This document shows positions 63,697 through 64,000 of a stretch of DNA of 64,000 nt, piece after piece; position 1 is the stretch's first letter, and each line of letters starts with the position of its first letter. This DNA is from a virus, in the IMG/VR virus record IMGVR_UViG_3300021137_000001, positions 62,001-126,000 of that record. One strand, written 5' to 3'. The notes beneath the pieces were generated by a model, which did not search any database, was not told the DNA's origin, and saw nothing but the letters and a program-made list of their open reading frames with translations. The position numbers and the translations under genes were made by a program.

Positions 63697-64000
63697 ATGA
63701 TTAAAAAATTTGTACTCTCACCGTGGACAGCGTTACTCACGTTAGTCCTTATTATCGCTGTTAAAAATGCAGACTTTACATTTGTCGAAAGCGTAAAACT
63801 ACGTTACTTTGATACATTAATTACACACGAACCCGTACAAAACTCTGGTGTACATACAGTAAACATTGATGAAGCAACACTAAACAAATATGGGCAATGG
63901 CCATTTAGTCGAGACATATATGCAAAACTAATTGAAGATACATTTGCACATGGTGCAGGATTGGTTGTGTTTAATGTTATGATGCCAGAGAAAGATCGCT
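63697..64000 (+). CDS. CHASE2-domain sensor protein, 3' partial
   Basis: The frame starts at ATG 63697 and runs off the window after about 101 codons. A membrane segment (residues 8-24) is followed by a periplasmic part with ESVKLRYFDTLITHEP, VHTVNIDEATLNKYGQWPFSRDIYAKLI and GLVVFNVMMPEKDR, which match CHASE2 sensor domains (R-x-x-D...D-x-x-S/T-L...G-x-W-P-W/F-x-R). CHASE2 normally precedes adenylate/guanylate cyclase, kinase or phosphatase domains; the output part lies beyond the window. Confidence 0.78.
   Translation, partial: MIKKFVLSPWTALLTLVLIIAVKNADFTFVESVKLRYFDTLITHEPVQNSGVHTVNIDEATLNKYGQWPFSRDIYAKLIEDTFAHGAGLVVFNVMMPEKDR

Noticed and set aside
1-64000. Window as bacterial chromosome with a prophage
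   Set aside because: Host-type genes (DnaK, IscU, IscA, NrdAB, curli, porin) are present, but they are mixed without a boundary with T4-like genes, late promoters and homing endonucleases; no integrase, attachment site or rRNA is seen.
1-64000. CRISPR array
   Set aside because: No regularly spaced identical repeats; the only long exact repeat is the 111-base-offset duplication in endonuclease 11.

Overview
The window is part of the genome of a large, AT-rich, T4-like (myovirus-type) bacteriophage. Hallmarks visible here are a T4-type replication block (gp61-like primase and gp41-like DnaB helicase), class I ribonucleotide reductase NrdA/NrdB with glutaredoxin, a DexA-like exonuclease, tail-fibre proteins, many short conserved phage ORFs, thirteen tRNA genes, two promoter classes (sigma70-type TTGACA-17-TATAAT and T4-late-type TATAAATA), and thirteen free-standing homing endonuclease genes plus one related nuclease. 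The host is probably a Gram-negative betaproteobacterium. A 23-codon gene matching the PQQ precursor peptide PqqA points to a methylotroph using PQQ-dependent methanol dehydrogenase (Methylophilaceae-like); that host assignment is inference.

Layout. 1-7.2 kb: tail-fibre C-terminus, fatty-acid desaturase, primase, SGNH-like protein, helicase. 7.2-14.4 kb: small late virion-type genes, several with a shared N-terminal leader resembling a prohead-targeting sequence, including a KxDG nucleotidyltransferase-like protein. 14.5-16.6 kb: an Fe-S cassette (iscU, iscA) with two endonuclease genes; iscU is interrupted by 8 extra bases with a glycine-to-glycine translational-hop geometry. 17-23 kb: exonuclease, fibre protein, nrdA, nrdB, glutaredoxin. 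23.7-26 kb: a long Ala/Gly-rich protein and a zincin-like protein. 26-29.1 kb (minus strand): an operon of nine overlapping genes, mostly small proteins ending in a common hydrophobic motif whose codons also form the next ribosome-binding site, plus a DNA methyltransferase. 29.1-30.3 kb: early small genes. 31-37.8 kb: a cassette (porin, acetyltransferase, AMP-ligase, thioesterase) lying between a truncated and a full-length copy of one membrane-protein gene. 37.9-41 kb: ribosomal protein bS21, DnaK, Hsp20, ClpS. 41-43.7 kb: cytidylyltransferase, exonuclease, MazG-like protein.

43.7-49.2 kb: a curli-type cassette (CsgF, CsgG, two exported curlin-repeat proteins, a FecR-domain protein and a truncated curlin relic). 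49.4-54 kb: envelope-sugar genes (LpxH-like phosphoesterase, two glycosyltransferases, UDP-sugar dehydrogenase-like). 54.3-54.8 kb: pqqA and an RNA polymerase omega-like gene. 55.3-59.6 kb: twelve tRNA genes, endonucleases, a boxA-like antitermination site and long hairpins between the tRNAs. 59.6-64 kb: early-type small genes, tRNA-Phe, a tyrosine-phosphatase-like protein, an RNase H-fold YkuK-like protein, a phosphoesterase, an outer-membrane protein and the start of a CHASE2-domain protein.

Taken together the genes rebuild host physiology for virus production: nucleotide supply (RNR, Fe-S proteins, glutaredoxin), translation and folding (tRNAs, bS21, DnaK, Hsp20, ClpS), transcription (omega-like), cell surface (porin, curli, LPS/sugar genes) and possibly methanol oxidation (PqqA). 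Most plus-strand endonuclease genes end on the start codon of the following gene, and several have late promoters placed so that transcription would start at the ATG, giving leaderless mRNAs.
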